The notes: generated by a model not told the origin, from the sequence alone. A stretch of DNA of 64,000 bases from Sphingomonas sp. CFBP 8760 (GCF_014841615.1 NZ_JACYUG010000016.1:1-64000), one strand, 5' to 3'; shown: positions 25,028 through 35,672, numbered from the stretch's first letter. Made by a program: numbers and translations.

Positions 25028-26226
25028 GTTCCCTCCCTACGGCGATACGCGAAAGCTAGCAGTGTCCGTGGAATTTGATAGCAGGCCGTCTCCACTTTCA
25101 CCCCACCCGAGCATGGTCTGAAGCCGGTGATCGGTCAGACGTGGAAGCCCCCGGATGGGGGCTGCGGGTTCGAGCGGGAGGCCGGGACGATCGGCGGATA
25201 GCCATATGCCACTATGAAGGAATGCACGTACGGGGCCTGAACCGCTTCGACGATCCGGTGGCGCTTTCACGGGTGGGAATGGCTGCCGGTTCGCGCATGC
25301 GGTGCGCGACACGGCGGGAACGCCGCCGTCACGGTGTCCGGGATGTCGGCGAATAGACGAGCCGCACGTCGCTCTGGCGCCTCATGCCGTCCGCCCTCGC
25401 GACCAACCGTCGGCGCGGTGCCGCCGCCGCGTAGGCGAGCCTGCCGGCAGGCGGGGCGTCGACTATCTCCTCGTGCGGCCACTCAGGCAGCAAAGACATG
25501 CAGCAAGATCCGTGGTCATCGCCCGAACGGCATGGATTCGCAGTCTATATAGTTGAATTCATGGCCAAGATCGTTCGTGACCGATGCGCATAGCTTGTGA
25601 CGTATACAAAGGTGGCGGACGGATCGGCCCTTGGGAGTGTGTTCGATGACCACCTTCGTACGCGACCCTTCACAATAGAGGGGTTGTTGATGGATGAGGA
25701 ATAGTTCAACCTGCGGTAGTATTAATGGTACGAGTGATTCGCCGTATAGTCGATCGCACGTTAAATGCCGTAATACATCCTAAGTCGGCGTCTGGGGTGC
25801 CGGCAAGTCGACTTGTCTGACCGGGGGCGGGATGAGCAAGGTTCTTGGCACGGATATGATATGTTACAGGCGGCGCGTCCAGGCGTACAGCCGTAGGCGT
25901 ACTGCCGGAACCGACCGAAAGGGGCGTTGGGCCATCGATCATGCGATGGCCGATGGTCACATGCGGTCGGTCGGTCCGGGGACTGAATCCGGCCCGGTCG
26001 ATCCGGGGACCGGATCCGGCCCGGTCGATCAGCATGCGGATCACGAGATACCCGCATCGATCGTTCCGGCATCGCGCTTCATGCTCGTCGCCCTTCCATC
26101 CGTGGCGGGAACGATCGCCGTGGACCATGCCATGACGACGTACGACAAGGCCTGGGCCATCTTCGGCGAAGCGTTCCCATGCTTCACCTCCAGGATCGAC
26201 GGGTCATCACCGCTGCGAGCTGGCCG
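25028..26226. other. 1.2 kb intergenic region upstream of the DUF2235 lipase
   Basis: No convincing gene. The segment 25540-25800 is clearly richer in A and T than the surroundings (for example around 25550, 25680 and 25720), as expected for promoter DNA or recently acquired sequence. It contains a 27-base tandem duplication at 25975-26028. Confidence 0.5.
25975..26028. repeat. Two tandem copies of a 27-base GC-rich unit
   Basis: Unit 1 is 25975-26001 and unit 2 is 26002-26028. Both start TCCGGGGAC and end ATCCGGCCCGGTCGA, differing at only two positions. The unit length is a multiple of three, but no coding frame is supported. The purpose is unknown; replication slippage or regulator binding are both possible. 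Confidence 0.75.
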
Positions 26227-28719
26227 ATGACGACCACGACTGCCCCGGCGTACGATCCGGCGGAGGCGGACGGGGTCGTGCGTCCCTCGCGCAGACACAT
26301 CATCCTGTTCTCGGACGGCACGGGCAACAGCAGTGGCAAGGTGTTCAAGACCAACGTCTGGCGTATGTACGAGGCGCTCGATCTCGGGCCGGCCGCACCG
26401 GATCGTGAGCAGCAGATCGCCTTCTACGACGATGGCGTCGGTACGTCGCTTTTCAAACCCCTAGCGGTGCTGGGCGGTGTCTTCGGCTTCGGCCTGAAGC
26501 GCAACATACTGGAGATATATCGGTTCGCATGCCGGAACTACCGTCCAGGCGCGAGTTCGGAAGAGGGCGATCGCATCTACGGCTTCGGCTTCAGTCGTGG
26601 CGCCTTCACGATCCGTCTGGTCATCGCCCTTATCGCCTCGCAGGGGCTCGTGGTCTCGAGGAACGAAGCCGAGCTTCGACGTCTGAGCGAGGACGCCTAT
26701 CGATGCTTCCGCCGCGACTTCAAGCCCAGACGGCTCGAATGGCCTACCGTCGCCTTTCGGAAGGCGCGGGAGTGGATGATCGGCGGATGGCGAAAATGGC
26801 GTAGGATACCGCTGTATGACACCGTCGAAAGACACGAGCCCGATATCGGGTTCGTAGGCGTCTGGGATACAGTCGCAGCCTACGGTGGGCCGATCACGGA
26901 GGTCGTCCGGGCGATCGACAACTGGTTCTATGCGCTCAGCATGCCGGACTACAGGCTGAGCACCAAGGTCTACCGTGCCGCCCACGCGCTGGCGATCGAT
27001 GACGAACGTGATGCCTTCCATCCGCTCGTCTTGGACGAGGTTCACGAGAACGACGAGGCGGCGCGAGGCAGCATCGAGAAGGGTCGGCTGAAGCAGGTCT
27101 GGTTCGCGGGAATGCACGCAGACGTGGGCGGGGGCTATCCTGACGAGAGCCTGAGCTACGTCTCGCTGCTCTGGATGATCGACGAGGCGCATGCCTGTGG
27201 GCTGCGCACGCTGGAAACGATCACCGCACGCTACCGCGCGCTTGCGAACAGCGCCGGCCCCATCCACGACAGCCGGTCGGGCCTCGGTGGCTACTATAGG
27301 TATCAGCCGCGCAAGATCGCGGCGTGGATGACCACGCCCGATGCCGGCAGCCTGTACCAGCGCGACCCGGCCAACACCGACGAGAACGGGGACCCGAGAG
27401 GCTATCTGCCCGAGGTGCTGATCCATGCAAGCGTAGCCGCTCGCATCGCCGATGGCACCGATCGATACGCCCCACTGACGTTGCCGTCCCGTTTCAGAAT
27501 CGCTCCGCTGGAGAGGGGAGGCGAAACGTCTCCACAGCCCGATAGCGTCACCCCGGGTACGCCGGCGTCACCCAGCGGGTCCGGAGCGCCGATGATCAGT
27601 GCCGAGTTACGCAAACGCTTCGAGAACCTGCGGCGAGGTGAGCAACGCGTCGCGGCAATGGAAGCGGTGTGGGATCTCGTCTGGTATCGACGGATCGCGT
27701 ACTTCGCCACGCTGGCCAGCACCCTGGCGCTCGTCATGCTTCCGGTCTGGGTGGACCTTGCGCCTGATCCTCCCGTCCTAGCCGATGGTCGGACGTGGTT
27801 CGGCGAGATCGTCCGCGGCACCGGTCTGTTCCTTCCTGCCTTCGTCGAGGGCTGGATAGACGCCGCCGCCGCCAACTCGTTCTATCTGCTGTTGACCGGC
27901 ATCCTGGTCGTCGGATGCCTACGGGTGGGGAGCGTGCTGGAAGCAAGGCTGCGCGATCGGACCAGGGCGATCTGGTCGGACGCCCTGCTTCGTGATCGTG
28001 AAGAGGACGGGTTGCCCGATCCGGTCGAGCCACCGGATCCGCGGCTTCGTACGTCGCCCGTCTATCAGCGTTTCGTGAGCTGGATGAAGTGGTCGCTTCT
28101 GCCCGGCGTTCTCGGGGCGGCGATGTCGGCTATTCTATTCTGGCTCGTGGTGGGTCTCGTCACGCAGGTGCGACTGCCGGCCCTCGAAAGGGGCGGTTCG
28201 CTATGTCCCAGCCATGCAGGGGGGAATCGCGAGCTGACGCGCGTCGACGTTGTGTTCGACACCGGATCGCTCTGCGCTCCTGTCGGACGATCGGTAAGGA
28301 GGGGGCACCGGTACTTCCTGACGCTGGACACCAAAGTTTCATGGGAGGATGGCGGTCGCCCTGCCACTCCCGCTGGGATAAAGGCCGGGGATCTTCCTTT
28401 TCCGATCGGCTATCTGGGCGTACCGCTGCGTCGAGTAGTGAACGCCGGCTTCCTACAGCCAGCCTACCTCATTCGATCGCCGCGGCGATGGTGGCAATGG
28501 CGTGAGCCCATCTTCATCGAGCCGCTTCGGTTCACCTGGGATCCAAGCAGGTCGGTCTGGCATGCTTCGTTCGAAGCTCGGCGCGATGGCGAACTATCCC
28601 TGTTCGCCAACGACGCCATCCCGCCCGTCGGACCGCTGGACTACTTCTATGAGGGTGGTCTGGGGAACAATACGGGGCAGGCGAGGATCACCATCGCCGC
28701 CGCGCCTAAAGGAAGCTGA
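26227..28719 (+). CDS. DUF2235 / Tle1-like alpha-beta hydrolase with C-terminal membrane anchor
   Basis: 830 residues from ATG 26227; an upstream in-frame ATG at 26179 is less likely. Residues 20-420 are a DUF2235 lipase-like domain: IILFSDGTGNSSGKVFKTNV, YGFGFSRGAFTIRLVIALI with the nucleophile elbow G-F-S-R-G (Ser about 123), IGFVGVWDTVAAYGGP, and WFAGMHADVGGGYPDESLSY with the Asp and following segment. This family includes the T6SS phospholipase effector Tle1. From about 475 the protein has three membrane segments (IAYFATLASTLALVMLPVWV, NSFYLLLTGILVVGCLRVGS, LLPGVLGAAMSAILFWLVVG) and then a beta-rich C-terminal domain. No VgrG, PAAR or adaptor gene is nearby, so an intracellular, membrane-acting defence effector is as likely as a secreted toxin. 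Confidence 0.85.
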   Translation: MTTTTAPAYDPAEADGVVRPSRRHIILFSDGTGNSSGKVFKTNVWRMYEALDLGPAAPDREQQIAFYDDGVGTSLFKPLAVLGGVFGFGLKRNILEIYRFACRNYRPGASSEEGDRIYGFGFSRGAFTIRLVIALIASQGLVVSRNEAELRRLSEDAYRCFRRDFKPRRLEWPTVAFRKAREWMIGGWRKWRRIPLYDTVERHEPDIGFVGVWDTVAAYGGPITEVVRAIDNWFYALSMPDYRLSTKVYRAAHALAIDDERDAFHPLVLDEVHENDEAARGSIEKGRLKQVWFAGMHADVGGGYPDESLSYVSLLWMIDEAHACGLRTLETITARYRALANSAGPIHDSRSGLGGYYRYQPRKIAAWMTTPDAGSLYQRDPANTDENGDPRGYLPEVLIHASVAARIADGTDRYAPLTLPSRFRIAPLERGGETSPQPDSVTPGTPASPSGSGAPMISAELRKRFENLRRGEQRVAAMEAVWDLVWYRRIAYFATLASTLALVMLPVWVDLAPDPPVLADGRTWFGEIVRGTGLFLPAFVEGWIDAAAANSFYLLLTGILVVGCLRVGSVLEARLRDRTRAIWSDALLRDREEDGLPDPVEPPDPRLRTSPVYQRFVSWMKWSLLPGVLGAAMSAILFWLVVGLVTQVRLPALERGGSLCPSHAGGNRELTRVDVVFDTGSLCAPVGRSVRRGHRYFLTLDTKVSWEDGGRPATPAGIKAGDLPFPIGYLGVPLRRVVNAGFLQPAYLIRSPRRWWQWREPIFIEPLRFTWDPSRSVWHASFEARRDGELSLFANDAIPPVGPLDYFYEGGLGNNTGQARITIAAAPKGS

Positions 28720-29077
28720 ACGGATAATCGGCAAGTCGGCAGCACCGGACCTGTCGACCGGGCAGACCGACATTCCAGAGGCATGCTATGAAGCCGATCT
28801 CAGGTTTCGTGACGGGAAGTCGGGCTTTGACTTCGAGCTGCTCTGCAGGGCGCTTGCCCGAATGAAGGCGGTCGGTGCCATGGTCCAGCTCTTCGCTAAC
28901 GAAGGGGCTAGGGTCGAACGCTTCATGGACGGCTGCGCTACCGACGTCGAGCTGTTCCAGGTTCCGACGATGCCGACGTCGGAGGTCGTCATCGGCGTGC
29001 CCCTGACGGGGAAGTCGCAGGCCGATCAGCTCGGGTGGTTCGACCGCCGTGAGACGGATCCGGATCGGTCAGCCATG
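28720..29077 (+). CDS. Possible coding fragment between the lipase and the four-TM gene
   Basis: A frame different from the lipase reads SAAPDLSTGQTDIPEACYEA, DLRFRDGKSGFDFELLCRAL, ARMKAVGAMVQLFANEGARV and DGCATDVELFQVPTMPTSEV before running antisense into the convergent gene; its stop is only at 29224. The first in-frame ATG is near 28861. Amino-acid use looks genuine, so a small gene or a remnant is likely, but start and end are undefined. I do not recognise a family. Confidence 0.35.
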
Positions 29078-29826
29078 CGACATGGCACGGGCTTCTGGAA
29101 TAGTCTGTCGACGTCGTCGAACTTCAGCACGTGCAGCGCATCGTCGTTGGCCATCACGAACTGTCGTTCCGCCGTATTGCCGATCCGGATGCCGACCACC
29201 TCTACGGACCCTTTGAGACGATAGCGCGAACAGACGGGCTTTATCGACGCGACGTCGTCCTTCAGCATCTTCGCCGTCCTTCGGCCGGAGGCGTCCGCGG
29301 GCAAGCCGATCACGAGCAATGCAGTCACACCGGCGAGAGTGACGATCATTGCGATCGCCGAGGCCAGAATGGACATCCTGAAACCGTCGTTCTTCCTGAT
29401 CTCTACCAGAACCGCAGAAGGGGTTGGCCGCTGCACCGGGAACCCGAACCTGGCCACGAACCTTTCGAGATAGTGGCTGCCGAACAGGACGAGCGAGACG
29501 TAGATCGCCGCCATGGCCGCGAGGATCGCTACGAACCACAGGACGTCCTCGTTGATCCCGAGGAAGCCGTCGACGATGGCATCCTGTACCGCGATTGGAA
29601 CAGCGTTGGGATCAAGCCCGAACGAACCGAAATATGCCAGCCGCTGACTCCGATTGTAGAAGTAGCAGAGGCCAAGGAACAGGCTGAGCAGCGCAGCGGG
29701 GGTGAGCATGGCGAGTATCGCCCCTAGGTTCCGACCGGACGTACGCCCATTCTGCGACGTCGTCCTCGATCCTCCCTCGGTCCCGTCTTCCTTCGACGTA
29801 TCGAATGCGATGTTCGGTGATGTCAT
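29026..29826 (-). CDS. Four-helix membrane protein of unknown function
   Basis: 266 residues from ATG 29826, preceded by AAGGACC. After a polar, Ser/Thr-rich 35-residue start there are four membrane segments: ILAMLTPAALLSLFLGLCYF (about 39-60), LWFVAILAAMAAIYVSLVLF (about 100-120), MSILASAIAMIVTLAGVTAL (about 150-170) and an adjoining VIGLP end. A soluble domain follows with KPVCSRYRLKGSVEVVGIRI and FVMANDDALHVLKFDDVDRL. The last helix plus cytosolic domain is similar in layout to small DUF-type inner-membrane proteins. It is convergent with the lipase region and divergent from the SLATT-like gene. The function is unknown; association with the lipase and SLATT-like protein is a possibility only. 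Confidence 0.7.
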   Translation of the reverse strand: MTSPNIAFDTSKEDGTEGGSRTTSQNGRTSGRNLGAILAMLTPAALLSLFLGLCYFYNRSQRLAYFGSFGLDPNAVPIAVQDAIVDGFLGINEDVLWFVAILAAMAAIYVSLVLFGSHYLERFVARFGFPVQRPTPSAVLVEIRKNDGFRMSILASAIAMIVTLAGVTALLVIGLPADASGRRTAKMLKDDVASIKPVCSRYRLKGSVEVVGIRIGNTAERQFVMANDDALHVLKFDDVDRLFQKPVPCRMADRSGSVSRRSNHPS

Positions 29827-30548
29827 GTTCGAAGGTCCTTCGGTCGGCCCGATCCAGTGACGGACGGTAGCGTCGGACCGACCATGTCGCCTCCGGAAAT
29901 CGCATCCCATCGACCGATGCATGGCTGGGACGACCTCGGTCGGGGCTCCAGCCTCGACCCTTCATAGCTGTTTTATCCGGCCGGCCCGGCAGCGTGATGC
30001 GAGCGCCTTCGCCGGGTGCGGGGCTACGTCGTGGGTGAACGCATGAAGCGTCTTGGCCGTAGGTGCAGGTGCTCGGCAGACGTATCATGCGCACGTCCTA
30101 TTTTATCCGCAATAGCACGAAGACGACGCAGACCGTGCAAAACGCGATGCCTTCCTGGCGTCGTCATACACAGACCGGGATGGGATACACGAGGCCCCGG
30201 AACGGATGGGCACCGGTCCTCGATGCCTGTTCGGGTTGACGCCCGACCTCGGCTCAACGCCATCAGGCGAAGCGGGGCAACCCAGATTCTTCCTGTCGAC
30301 CGGTTCCACTAGCGATGAACGTTCGACCCAACTCGTCCGCCGGGGCAATGGACGATCGGCTGGCGTGCCCGGGCGCCGCCGGAGAAGAAGCGTCTGACGG
30401 CATGGGCCTATCCAGGCGGATGCGCTGCGGACCCGGCTGCCGGAAGATCTTCCGTCGGCTGCGCTTGCGATCCGGTTTCAGTCGAAGGTAAGGCGATGTC
30501 TCCGAGGGCGGGGTCGACTTCGAGAAGCTGCTGGAAGAAGGCGGAACG
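29827..30548. other. 722-base divergent intergenic region
   Basis: No frame here has both a ribosome binding site and protein-like composition. It must hold the promoters of the four-TM gene (minus) and the SLATT-like gene (plus). I saw no clear -35/-10 pair. Confidence 0.4.
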
Positions 30549-31382
30549 ATGATATCGACAGCAGGGACCGGGACCCCGCCCACAGCCTCGTTCGACGGCG
30601 GATTCGCAATCGCTGCGGCGCTGCTGCTGTGCGTGATTGCTGTCTATGCCGGGAGAAGCATGGCTGGAACGCCTGTCGAGGACCCGGTTCGCATGCGGAC
30701 CTTCCTTGCCAGACTTGGCGATCTGAGCTGGTCCGGTCCTGACGTGACGGCGTCGCTCGACGCTCTGTTCGGCGCTCTCACGGAACTGTTCGAAGCGGAA
30801 GTGGTCTACTACTACGCTCGTCGGGTCGCGCAGCGCCGTTGGGCGCTGGCATGTCGGATATGTGCATTCGCTGCCGCGACGGCCGGAATAGTCTGCCCGC
30901 TGCTTGCATCCGCGGATCCGTCCTGGGCCTACCTAGGTCGATATGGATACGTGCTGCTCGCGCTGGGCGCTGCCGGATTTGCCGCCAACGAACTGTTCGG
31001 TGGTTCGAATGGGCACATCAGATCGGTGACCACGCAATATCACCTCGAACGCCTGCTGACCCACCTCTCGATCGACTGGCAGTCCTGGCGTGCGCGCAGC
31101 CTGCGAACCGCTAACCGGCCTGAGGCACGTCGACGGATGCGGCCATGGAGGGCGGTGGTTCCCCAGATGACCGGACCGCCTCCTGATCTCGCCGACGAGG
31201 GATTCGCGATACTGCGGGCGTTCACGGTCGAATGCTATGGCCTGATCTCGAACGAGACCGGCGAATGGGGAACCGCCTTGAGGGAAGCAGAAGCAGCCTA
31301 TCGGCAGAAGCTCGGCGAGAAGCATGCCGCGGCCCAAAGGTCGGATGACGTCTCGTCGAAGGCGAAGGCGAAGACCCGATAG
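30549..31382 (+). CDS. SLATT-like two-TM protein
   Basis: 277 residues from ATG 30549 after GAAGAAGGCGGAACG. A first helix (GFAIAAALLLCVIAVYAGRS, about 19-38) is followed by helices with EVVYYYARRVAQRRWALACR. The central pair of membrane helices is ICAFAAATAGIVCPLLASAD (about 107-125) and YGYVLLALGAAGFAANELFG (about 134-152). Next comes the segment HIRSVTTQYHLERLLTHLSI, then DWQSWRARSL and a C-terminal helix bundle (GFAILRAFTVECYGLISNET). This order of charged helix, TM pair and helical tail is that of SLATT effectors, which are linked to SMODS/CBASS and reverse-transcriptase defence. The assignment is by architecture. No nucleotide cyclase lies immediately beside it. Confidence 0.6.
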   Translation: MISTAGTGTPPTASFDGGFAIAAALLLCVIAVYAGRSMAGTPVEDPVRMRTFLARLGDLSWSGPDVTASLDALFGALTELFEAEVVYYYARRVAQRRWALACRICAFAAATAGIVCPLLASADPSWAYLGRYGYVLLALGAAGFAANELFGGSNGHIRSVTTQYHLERLLTHLSIDWQSWRARSLRTANRPEARRRMRPWRAVVPQMTGPPPDLADEGFAILRAFTVECYGLISNETGEWGTALREAEAAYRQKLGEKHAAAQRSDDVSSKAKAKTR

Positions 31383-32054
31383 CTCTGTCATTGGCCTGTC
31401 CGCGTCGTGACGCGGATGGGAACGGTCGGCTTCGTCGCCATCGCCACGTCGGTATCCTGTCCAATGGCTGCATACGGACAGGCGATCCCCCCGTGGGTCC
31501 GGTGCCCGCATCAGGTGACGGATCGACGCCTCGACGTCGCCTTGGTGACGCCGGGCTTCAGGTCCGCATCGTCGATCCCGCCGTCCGCCGGCGATCACGT
31601 ACCGATCGGATCGCGCCATGTCCTCGCAGCGCGACATCATCGAGGATCACCTGACGACGTACTCGGCCGTCTGACCGATCTTGCCGGCTGTACCGAAAGT
31701 CGAGATGAGGTATCGATCTTCGTGTCGTTCGGGACATACGGGATCATCCTTCCTCTGGTGACATGATGAAACTGACGGAGAGTTTTAGACCCGCATTGAA
31801 CGACTTTCGGATGACCGGAACGACCATGGTCGCGAACGGGAAGGGGCGATGACGAGCCTCGTGACGATCGACGTCACGCGCCTTTCGGTGTCGATCTCTA
31901 TGACAGGCATCGCCACCGACCGCCTGGTCCTCCCGGAGATGCCGTCGCGATGACCGACGCGAAGAGACCGGTGGTCCCCCACGTCTTCGACGACGGCGTC
32001 GATGGCGTGGCCCGGCTTGTTCGCGACGTTCGTCGTCCGCCAAGGTGTGCTCGG
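31383..32054. other. 672-base region with short overlapping frames
   Basis: From 31766 a 28-codon frame (MKLTESFRPALNDFRM...) ends at ATGA with a second short frame from 31849 (MTSLVTIDVTRLSVSISMTG). That frame again ends at ATGA with a frame from 31950 leading into the SGNH hydrolase. The chain could be real leader peptides or chance. A GTG frame at 31407 (MTRMGTVGFVAIATSV) looks like a damaged signal peptide. I call no gene. Confidence 0.35.
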
Positions 32055-32834
32055 ATGAGGGCCGTGGTCTTCGCCATTGTACTGTCGTCGAGCACGACGG
32101 ATGCCCAGACCTATCGGAGTTCGCCCGAACGACGTGTCGTCGTCGACAGGGACTGGGGGCCTTGGCTAGGGCCGTTCCGCGCGAGACTGATACCTGGTCT
32201 GATGCAGGATTTCGGCGAGCGCTACGTCTACGAGGCGGCCAATGCCGCCCTGCCTCCACCCCGGTCCGGCGAGCCTCGGGTCGTGTTCCTCGGGGACTCG
32301 ATCACGGACCGCTGGAACCTCGCGTCCAGCTTTCCGAACCGCCCCTACGTCAACCGTGGGATCGGCAGCCAAGTGACCGCACAGATGCTGCTGCGCTTCC
32401 ACCAGGACGTCATCGCACTTCGGCCACGAGCGGTCGTCATCCTTGCGGGCGTCAACGACGTGCAGGGATTCCTGCAACAGGAGACGCCCGAGCAGATCGA
32501 GGCGAACTGGGAAGCGATGGCGGATCTCGCCGACGCTCATCAGATAAAGGTCGTGTTCGGATCGCTGCTGCCAGTCAACGACTATACCGAGGCGGCACGG
32601 GATGTCGTGAGGGAGCGCAGACCTGACCAGCTTCGGGCGCTGAACGTCTGGCTTCGCGCCTTCTGCGCTCGGCGCGGCTATGCCTATGCCGACTACTACG
32701 CGGCACTGGTCGACGCCCATGGTCTGCTCGGTCGCGACTACACCGCCGATGGCATCCACCCGCTCGACGTCGGCTATGCGCGCATGACCCCGATCGCCGA
32801 ACGCGCCATCGCCACCGCGCTCGAAAGGAAGTGA
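32055..32834 (+). CDS. Secreted SGNH/GDSL hydrolase
   Basis: 259 residues from ATG 32055. A signal peptide (MRAVVFAIVLSSSTTDAQ) precedes the mature part; a longer frame from 31950 would hide it. SGNH blocks are clear: VVFLGDSITDRWNLASSFPN (block I, catalytic Ser), VNRGIGSQVTAQMLLRFHQD (block II Gly), VVILAGVNDVQG (block III Asn, GxND) and DYTADGIHPLDVGYARM (block V, Asp and His). The family deacetylates or de-esterifies polysaccharides and lipids, often in carbohydrate-use clusters. About 20 bases downstream a frame starts MHPSVLAATPFPVSAAQART, which looks like the damaged beginning of a second exported protein. The gene appears complete and functional, located in the periplasm or outside the cell. 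Confidence 0.88.
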   Translation: MRAVVFAIVLSSSTTDAQTYRSSPERRVVVDRDWGPWLGPFRARLIPGLMQDFGERYVYEAANAALPPPRSGEPRVVFLGDSITDRWNLASSFPNRPYVNRGIGSQVTAQMLLRFHQDVIALRPRAVVILAGVNDVQGFLQQETPEQIEANWEAMADLADAHQIKVVFGSLLPVNDYTEAARDVVRERRPDQLRALNVWLRAFCARRGYAYADYYAALVDAHGLLGRDYTADGIHPLDVGYARMTPIAERAIATALERK

Positions 32835-33546
32835 CATGCATCCTTCTGTCCTCGCTGCGACCCCGTTCCCGGTGTCTGCCGCCCAGGCGCGGACGCATCG
32901 CCATTCACGAACGGTATCGACCGAGGCGTCAGCACGCGGACCATGCCGCGGATGTCGATCCGCTTCCGCCGCGCGACGATTCCTCTACTCCCCTGGGGCC
33001 GTTAACGTCATGGCTGGCACCGGCGACATCGTTGGAAACGGCGGTGCCACGAGGATGGCGACCGGGCAGGGGAGTGTCGCCAGCATGGCGGATCTCGCCG
33101 GTCTACGAGGTCGAGGTCGCTCTCGATCCGTGCCGCCCCGCCGCGCCTTTTCCATGAATCCTTCGGTTCGGCCCGCCCCGCAGATCGCTGGACCCGGCGC
33201 CTGAGTGTGCAGCAATTCAAGGGCGAACGGGTTCACCTATGTCGGCTACCATGCTCAGCCGGCCACGCGATCATGCAGTAGCTCGCGTTCGCCGCGATCG
33301 GAAGCAGGTCCCGAGGCGACGGATCGCGTTCGGTCGTCGAGGAACCCGGGCGGGCACTGTCGCTCTTCATCCTGTCGCCTTCGCGTCTGACAAGTTGAGG
33401 CCGATCCGGTCGGCAAGCCACTGATCGGATGTCGAAACCGGTCCGATACGCCCGGGCGTATCGAACCGATCCTACATTAGCGGGATGGGCCTGACGCCGA
33501 TGCGCGTGTCAGGCGCGCAGGCTCTTGGTCGCTCAGAGAATCGGTG
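32835..33546. other. 712-base region downstream of the SGNH gene
   Basis: A frame from ATG 32836, directly after the hydrolase stop, begins like a signal peptide (MHPSVLAATPFPVSAAQA) but degenerates into Arg/Ser-rich sequence. It could be the remnant of an exported enzyme such as a glycosidase, which I cannot confirm. The remainder is empty up to the chemoreceptor. Confidence 0.35.
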
Positions 33547-35421
33547 ATGAAGTCGTTCAACGACATGAAGATATCCATGAAGATATCGCTGCTGCTGCTG
33601 TCCATCGGGGTGGTCGCACTGGGTCTGGCATGGGCGGCATCCGGCCGGCTGATGGTGACCGATACCCAGTACAGCGATCTCATATCGCGTACCATGGAAC
33701 CGACCGTGCATCTGGTACGCGCCGACCGGTCCGTGTCGGACATGGGCTATCAGGCCTACAAGACGCTCGTCTATGACGGCGGCTCCAGCGAGGCTCGCAT
33801 CGCGGCCAGGACGCAGGCGGCTGCATTCGAGGCTGCGATCGAATCTCTGAAGAGGGCGAAAGGCGGCGATCCGGCAGCCGCGGCGACGATCGACGCCCTT
33901 GCCGCCGACGTGTCGGCGGCACAGGCCGTCTACGCCCGGGGTGTCGCGTTCGGCATGCGCAACGAGAACGACGCAGCCCGTCGCGAGCTGGCGACGGGCG
34001 ACACGCTGATCGATAGGCTGAAGGCGCGCTTCAAGCCATACAACGATAAGCGTATCGGCTTCGCCCGTACGTCGTCCGATGACCTCACGGCTTCCAACCG
34101 TCGGACGTCCATGACCCTGATCGCGGTCGCCGTGGCGAGCGTGATCGCCGGGCTCGGGCTCGCGATGGTCGCGACGCGCAAGAGCATCACGGGACCACTC
34201 GATGGACTTCGTGGCCAGATGGCCGACATGGCCGGCGGCCGCTACGCCGCCGAGATCGTCGGCATCGGACGCGGCGACGAGGTCGGCGCGATGGCGCAGG
34301 CGGTGCAGGTGTTCCGCAAGGACGGCCTCGCCAAGCTGGCGGCCGACCAGGCGAAGGCACGTGCCGATGCCGAACAGAAGATGGTGGTCGACACGGTCTC
34401 GTCGCATCTGTCCAGTCTGTCGAATGGGGACCTGACCGCGACGATCGACATCGACTTCCCCGCCGAATACGCGGCGCTGAAGGCGAACTTCAACGAGGCG
34501 CTGGCCAAGCTGGACGACCTGATCGGTTCGGTATCGGCGAGCGCGGCGACCATTCGTACTGGCTCCGGCGAGATCGCGCAGGCGTCCGAGGATCTCGCAC
34601 GCCGTACCGAGAGCAACGCCGCCTCGCTGGAGGAGACGGCCGCCTCGGTGACGCAGATGGACGGCCGCCTGCGTGCGTCGGCGACGGCGGCGACGCGGAC
34701 GGTGGAACGCGCCGATCAGGCGATCGCCACGGTCGGTGGCGGCCGGGCGGTGGCGGACGAGGCGGTGCAGGCGATGGGTCGCGTCAGCGACAGCGCCAAG
34801 GGCATCGACAGCGTCATCGAGGGGCTCGACAAGATCGCGTTCCAGACCCGGGTGCTGGCGATGAACGCCGCGGTCGAGGCGGGTCGGGCAGGGGATGCCG
34901 GACGTGGCTTCGCGGTCGTCGCCGATCTGGTGTCGGCGCTGGCGATGCGTGCCGAAGAGGAAGCCAAGCGCGCCCGTGACCAGTTGACGGTGACGCAGAC
35001 CGATATCGTCACCGCGGTCGAGGCGGTGACCAAGGTCGATGGTGCGCTTGCCGACATCTCGGGCGACGTGACGCAGGTGCACGAACTGCTGGCGACGATG
35101 GCGGCGGACAACCAGGCGCAGTCGGCGGCGATCACGCAGATCTCGGTCGCGATCGGAACGATGGACCAGTCGACCCAGCAGAATGCCGCGATGGTCGAGG
35201 AAACCTCCGCCGCCGCACGCAATCTGGCCAGCGAGGTCGCCAGTCTCGCCGACCATGCCAGTCGCTTCAAGGTCGGTCAGAACGCTATGACGGGACATGG
35301 CACAGCATCGGGCAAGCCCGACTACATCAGGCCGGAAGCCTATATCTCGCCAGCAAGGCGGCTACCCGTCGCCGACATTCCGACAAGGGGACGTGGTAAC
35401 GACGACTGGACGTCGTTCTGA
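33547..35421 (+). CDS. Methyl-accepting chemotaxis protein
   Basis: 624 residues; ATG 33547 preferred to GTG 33544. TM1 is at about 10-34 ([20 protein letters not shown]) and TM2 at about 190-213 ([20 protein letters not shown]), with a four-helix periplasmic domain between ([20 protein letters not shown], then repeated Ala-rich helices). HAMP-type helices follow ([20 protein letters not shown]). The cytoplasmic signalling coiled coil contains [20 protein letters not shown] and the hairpin tip [40 protein letters not shown], then [14 protein letters not shown]. At the usual EVRxLA and NLLALNA positions it has LVSALA and RVLAMNA, so the CheA/CheW contact face differs a little from the consensus. 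There is no CheR-binding pentapeptide; the tail ends DDWTSF. No other che gene is in the window, so it must feed a distant array. Confidence 0.92.
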   Translation: MKSFNDMKISMKISLLLLSIGVVALGLAWAASGRLMVTDTQYSDLISRTMEPTVHLVRADRSVSDMGYQAYKTLVYDGGSSEARIAARTQAAAFEAAIESLKRAKGGDPAAAATIDALAADVSAAQAVYARGVAFGMRNENDAARRELATGDTLIDRLKARFKPYNDKRIGFARTSSDDLTASNRRTSMTLIAVAVASVIAGLGLAMVATRKSITGPLDGLRGQMADMAGGRYAAEIVGIGRGDEVGAMAQAVQVFRKDGLAKLAADQAKARADAEQKMVVDTVSSHLSSLSNGDLTATIDIDFPAEYAALKANFNEALAKLDDLIGSVSASAATIRTGSGEIAQASEDLARRTESNAASLEETAASVTQMDGRLRASATAATRTVERADQAIATVGGGRAVADEAVQAMGRVSDSAKGIDSVIEGLDKIAFQTRVLAMNAAVEAGRAGDAGRGFAVVADLVSALAMRAEEEAKRARDQLTVTQTDIVTAVEAVTKVDGALADISGDVTQVHELLATMAADNQAQSAAITQISVAIGTMDQSTQQNAAMVEETSAAARNLASEVASLADHASRFKVGQNAMTGHGTASGKPDYIRPEAYISPARRLPVADIPTRGRGNDDWTSF

Positions 35422-35672
35422 ATTCGACCATGCGATCCGACCCGGAAGCTCGCCGAGGTCGTACCACTCGGCAGGCATAGGGGCATGACGACAAGGCCTG
35501 GCATGCGGAACTACCTACACTCGGCCGGATGTCTTCAATGCCGGCATCGCTTCGGACGGCCGGTTCGAAGGGCCAGTCATCCGCGACCCCTTCGAACCAC
35601 GCCTTGATAGGGTAGTCCTGTTCCCCATCTGTCCCGAATCGCAGGCGTGCGCAGCGGATTGGAGAAAGGCCG

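Noticed and set aside
26461..27426. 321-codon minus-strand frame opposite the DUF2235 gene
   Set aside because: The plus-strand gene has a clear GxSxG nucleophile and domain order; the minus frame has no recognisable protein features.
33472..35298. 608-codon minus-strand frame opposite the chemoreceptor
   Set aside because: Its composition is dominated by His, Arg, Asp and Gly, with no domain; it is the antisense of the methyl-accepting chemotaxis protein.
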